This document shows, piece by piece, positions 41,481 through 44,038 of a stretch of DNA of 44,038 nt. The stretch covers positions 1-44,038 of the forward strand of contig JANYJB010000115.1 of NCBI GenBank assembly GCA_025361935.1, given 5' to 3'. Position numbers and translations under genes: made by a program. The notes beneath the pieces were generated by a model, which saw nothing but the letters and a program-made list of their open reading frames with translations, ran no database searches and was not told the DNA's origin. Source of the stretch: Verrucomicrobiota bacterium (GTDB taxonomy: Bacteria > Verrucomicrobiota > Verrucomicrobiia > Opitutales > Opitutaceae). Position 1 is the first letter of the stretch; each line of letters begins with the position of its first letter.

Positions 41481-42868
41481 AGCGTCACCTGCTCGGCGAT
41501 TTCCTCGAGCGGGTAGGTGAGGATTTCCGCGAGAGTGGGGTGATACCACGGCGCGCGGAGCAAGTCGAAGACCGTGGCTTTCATGACGAGTGGGCCGGAG
41601 AAAATATGAATGAGTTCCCCGGCGTCGTGACCGACGATTTCAGCGCCGAGGATGCGTCCGCGCTTGGGCTCGGCGATGACCTTCACGTAGCCGTAGTTGG
41701 CGTCCATGAGGATGGACTTGCCGTGGTCGTTAAAGGGGTAGGAGGCGACAATGAATTTCTCGCCGCGTTCGGTGAGTTCGTTTTCCTGCACGCCGATGGT
41801 GGCGAGCGGGGGATCGGTGAAGACGACGTTTAGCAACAGCGAGTGGTTGATGGGCTTCAGGTCTTTCACGCCGAAGGCGTGGCGGGCGGCGAGTTCGCCT
41901 TGGGCGACGGCGAGGTGGACGATGTCGTGCGGGCCGCAGACGTCGCCGCCGGCGTAGATGTGTTTGGCGGAAGTCTGCTGCCAGTTGTTCACGGCGATGC
42001 GTCCGGCGGGCGTGGTTTTGACTCCGGCGGCGGCGAGGTCGAGGCCGGTGGTGTTGGGTTCGCGGCCGAGTGCGTTGAAGAGAAACTTGGCTCGGCGGGT
42101 GACGGGCTTGCCGCCGCTGGTGAACTTTATGGATACGCCGTTTTTATCGCCGGAGATTTTTTCGATCTTGGTATCGGTGTGGAGATCTATGCCTTCGGCG
42201 CGGAAGGATTGTTGGACGACTTCGCTGGCGGCGGGCGAGTGGTCCTTGAGGATATTTTTGCTGCGTTGGATGAGGGTGACCTTGGAGCCGACGCGGCGGA
42301 GAAACTGGGCGAGTTCGCAGGCGACGATCCCGCCGCCGAGGACGATCACGCTTTCGGGGACGAAATCGAGGTCGAGCACGTCGTCGCTCGTCCAGAATGG
42401 TGTGGCGGCGAGGCCGGGCACGGCAGCGGGGACACTGACCTTGGAGCCGGTGCCGATGAGAAAAAATTTTGAGGTGAGCGTGCGGCCGTCGGCGAGGGCG
42501 ACGGTGTGCGGGCCGATGAAGCGGGCGTGGCTGCGGTAAACGTCGTATTTGCCGCTTTCGAGCGCTTGGGCGCGGTAGGAGGCAAATTCGCCGATGATCT
42601 TTTTCTTTCGGGCGTGGAGCGCCTTCATGTCGGCGGACGCCGCAGGGATTTTGAGGCCGAAGGTTTTCCCTTTTTGAGCGAGGTGGAGGATTTCGGTCGA
42701 GTAGAGAAGAGTCTTCGAGGGCATGCAGCCCTTAAGGATGCAGAGTCCGCCAAGTTGCTTGGCACCGTCCACGATGGCGACGCGTTTGCCGAGCCCGGAG
42801 GCGACGCGGGCGGCGTTAAAACCGGCGGAACCGGCTCCGATAACTAGCAGGTCGTAGGAAGTGGCCAT
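41477..42868 (-). CDS. Dihydrolipoyl dehydrogenase-like FAD/NAD(P) disulfide oxidoreductase
   Basis: A 463-residue class I pyridine nucleotide-disulfide oxidoreductase. The FAD fold is LLVIGAGSAGFNAARVA, the redox pair is C43/C48 in GGLCILKGCMPSKTL (canonical is GGTCxxxGC), the NAD(P) fold is VIVLGGGIVACELAQFL, then KHIYAGGDVCG, and WYHPTLAEIL with the C-terminal His and Glu. It is clearly distinct from the canonical enzyme at 2880, and no dehydrogenase-complex genes are near, so its electron acceptor is uncertain (lipoamide, mercuric or another disulfide). ATG 42868 is preferred over an in-frame start at 42901. It lies between the sugar transferase and the frameshifted FkbM gene. Confidence 0.9.
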   Translation of the reverse strand: MATSYDLLVIGAGSAGFNAARVASGLGKRVAIVDGAKQLGGLCILKGCMPSKTLLYSTEILHLAQKGKTFGLKIPAASADMKALHARKKKIIGEFASYRAQALESGKYDVYRSHARFIGPHTVALADGRTLTSKFFLIGTGSKVSVPAAVPGLAATPFWTSDDVLDLDFVPESVIVLGGGIVACELAQFLRRVGSKVTLIQRSKNILKDHSPAASEVVQQSFRAEGIDLHTDTKIEKISGDKNGVSIKFTSGGKPVTRRAKFLFNALGREPNTTGLDLAAAGVKTTPAGRIAVNNWQQTSAKHIYAGGDVCGPHDIVHLAVAQGELAARHAFGVKDLKPINHSLLLNVVFTDPPLATIGVQENELTERGEKFIVASYPFNDHGKSILMDANYGYVKVIAEPKRGRILGAEIVGHDAGELIHIFSGPLVMKATVFDLLRAPWYHPTLAEILTYPLEEIAEQVTL

Positions 42869-42884
42869 GAATCCGAAGTGTTCT

Positions 42885-44038
42885 TTAGCGTCCTTTGCCA
42901 AACAGCATGACGTGCACGGTTTTCAGGACGATGGAGGCATCCAGAACGAAGGAAAAATGCCTGATGTAGTAGAGGTCGTATTCGAGTTTGCGCAGGGTGT
43001 CGTCGAGGTTGGCGCCGTAGGGGTAGTTGATCTGCGCCCATCCGGTGATGCCTGGTTTGACGAGGTGGCGAAAGTGGTAGCAGGGGATTTTGGCTTCGTA
43101 ACCGACGACGAGTTTGTCCCATTCGGCACGGGGTCCGATCAGGCTCATTTCACCGCGAAAGACATTTAGTAACTGGGGAATTTCGTCGATGCGACTGGAG
43201 CGAAGGAATGCACCTATGCGGGTAATGCGTTGGTCGTTTTTCTGGGTGTAAAGGTCGCCGCCCTCTGTGGTGCGCATCGTGCGCAGCTTGAAAAGTTGGA
43301 AGGGAACGCGGTTGCGACCGATACGATTTTGGCGGAAAAAGATAGGTCCTCCGTCCTCGATCTTGATTGCCAAGGCGGCGATGCCGACAGACGGCAAAGC
43401 CAATATGATTCCCAGAGATGAAAGGATTAGGTCACTTATTCTCTTCAGACGTTCAAATACGGGTTCGCGCGCTATCTGGAAGCCTTCTTGAAACAGCCAG
43501 GTTTGGTTAAGACGGTAGAGGGGGATTTTTCTCCAATAAGTCTGATGAAAGAGCTCCAGAGTATAGGTGGGGACGCCGCTGAAGTAGAGACTGATGAGGG
43601 TTTGGGAGAGTTTGTCGGTGAACTCATGGTTGGATTCACGCAACACCAAGGCCTCGATCTCAAGCTGGCCTGCTGACAACTGATCAAGCACCTCGTCAAA
43701 GGGGTGCAATTTCTGCCCATCGGCATGTGTATCCGAGTTTGTTTCGGAGGAACACAGGATGATCGGCTGGGGCATGTCCTGTTTTTCACATTCGTCCTTA
43801 AAAACAAGACAGCTTTCACGATCGCCGAGGAAGACGAGGCTGCGTCCGCTTCGGGTGTTTTGGAGTTTGCTCCAGATAAAGCGCCGGTAGGAGAGCGAAA
43901 CCGGCATGAGCAGGATGAAGCTCAGGATGGTGACAGAGCGGCTTTGTTGCAGGGTGTAGCCAATGGGGATGATGACGAAGGTCGCGATCAAGGTGGCCAG
44001 CAGCGCGGATGAAAGGGCGATGATGTGCTGGCTGGTGT
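42885..44038 (-). CDS. Polyprenyl-phosphate hexose-1-phosphate transferase (exopolysaccharide priming), N-terminus beyond the edge
   Basis: The frame is open to the right edge, so the first membrane helices are missing. The catalytic C-terminal domain is clear: a membrane segment LILSSLGIILALPSVGIAAL, then FKLRTMRTTEGG, LRSSRIDEIPQLLNVFRGEM, SLIGPRAEW and VKPGITGWAQINYPYGA. These enzymes attach the first sugar phosphate to undecaprenyl phosphate. The middle part is the CoA-binding-like domain of the long WcaJ/EpsL-type proteins. GC content seems lower than its neighbours. It ends 16 bp before the flavoprotein start. Confidence 0.92.
   Translation of the reverse strand, partial: TSQHIIALSSALLATLIATFVIIPIGYTLQQSRSVTILSFILLMPVSLSYRRFIWSKLQNTRSGRSLVFLGDRESCLVFKDECEKQDMPQPIILCSSETNSDTHADGQKLHPFDEVLDQLSAGQLEIEALVLRESNHEFTDKLSQTLISLYFSGVPTYTLELFHQTYWRKIPLYRLNQTWLFQEGFQIAREPVFERLKRISDLILSSLGIILALPSVGIAALAIKIEDGGPIFFRQNRIGRNRVPFQLFKLRTMRTTEGGDLYTQKNDQRITRIGAFLRSSRIDEIPQLLNVFRGEMSLIGPRAEWDKLVVGYEAKIPCYHFRHLVKPGITGWAQINYPYGANLDDTLRKLEYDLYYIRHFSFVLDASIVLKTVHVMLFGKGR

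Noticed and set aside
1-44038. CRISPR array, transposase, integrase, toxin-antitoxin or restriction system
   Set aside because: No regular direct-repeat array, no DDE or tyrosine recombinase motif and no such gene pair was found on either strand.

Overview
This 44-kb window is chromosomal DNA of a GC-rich Gram-negative bacterium, most likely a member of the Verrucomicrobiota close to the Opitutaceae. The main pointers are a 51-residue small basic protein of the type known from Verrucomicrobia and Chlamydiae (5212-5367), a secreted protein with a PEP-CTERM sorting tail (38636-39544), lipid A acyltransferase and MsbA-type genes that imply an outer membrane, and several FkbM-type methyltransferases. 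The assignment is inferred from gene content. No rRNA gene, integrase, transposase, CRISPR array or phage module was found.

Layout. 1-9 kb is mostly housekeeping: a 3'-truncated divergent uvrA, a DeoR-type regulator, a small membrane protein, lipoamide dehydrogenase, tRNA-Arg(CCG), a DedA protein, the small basic protein, cutA, rpoZ, smpB, thrB, a lone receiver-domain protein and trmL. 8.5-11.4 kb (minus strand) holds two oligopeptide-type ABC ATPases without permeases, followed by an FkbM methyltransferase. 11.5-25.9 kb is a surface-glycan locus in two convergent operons. The plus-strand operon (11533-19711) reads lipid A acyltransferase, ELM1-type glycosyltransferase, GT4, nucleotide-sugar dehydrogenase, FkbM methyltransferase, GT11 fucosyltransferase-like, DUF268, GT10. 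The minus-strand operon (25893-19737) reads MsbA-like exporter, SGNH-like protein, GT8-like, GT25-like, GT10, FkbM methyltransferase. Many of these genes overlap by 4 bp (ATGA or GTGA), which indicates translational coupling.

26-38.6 kb returns to housekeeping: serS, tilS, ftsH, an aminotransferase, UDP-glucose dehydrogenase, then alr and tsaB on the minus strand, then tig-clpP-clpX. 38.6-44 kb holds a PEP-CTERM trypsin-like protease, an M42 peptidase, an FkbM methyltransferase interrupted by a -1 frameshift, a second dihydrolipoyl-dehydrogenase-like flavoprotein, and a polyprenyl-phosphate sugar transferase whose start lies beyond the right edge.

How the genes fit together. The glycan locus looks like a lipid A/lipooligosaccharide modification and decoration module, with acylation, several glycosyl transfers (three with fucosyltransferase-type folds), methylation and export. 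UDP-glucose dehydrogenase at 31.9 kb and the priming transferase at 43 kb add to envelope polysaccharide capacity. The most notable signals are the fucosyltransferase-rich glycan locus, a GT11 protein lacking its usual signature Asp, a UvrA in which one zinc-binding Cys pair is replaced by Ser and Thr, a methyltransferase frame break that falls exactly on a -1 slippery heptamer, and a long imperfect inverted repeat before smpB. No wholly new system is proven here.
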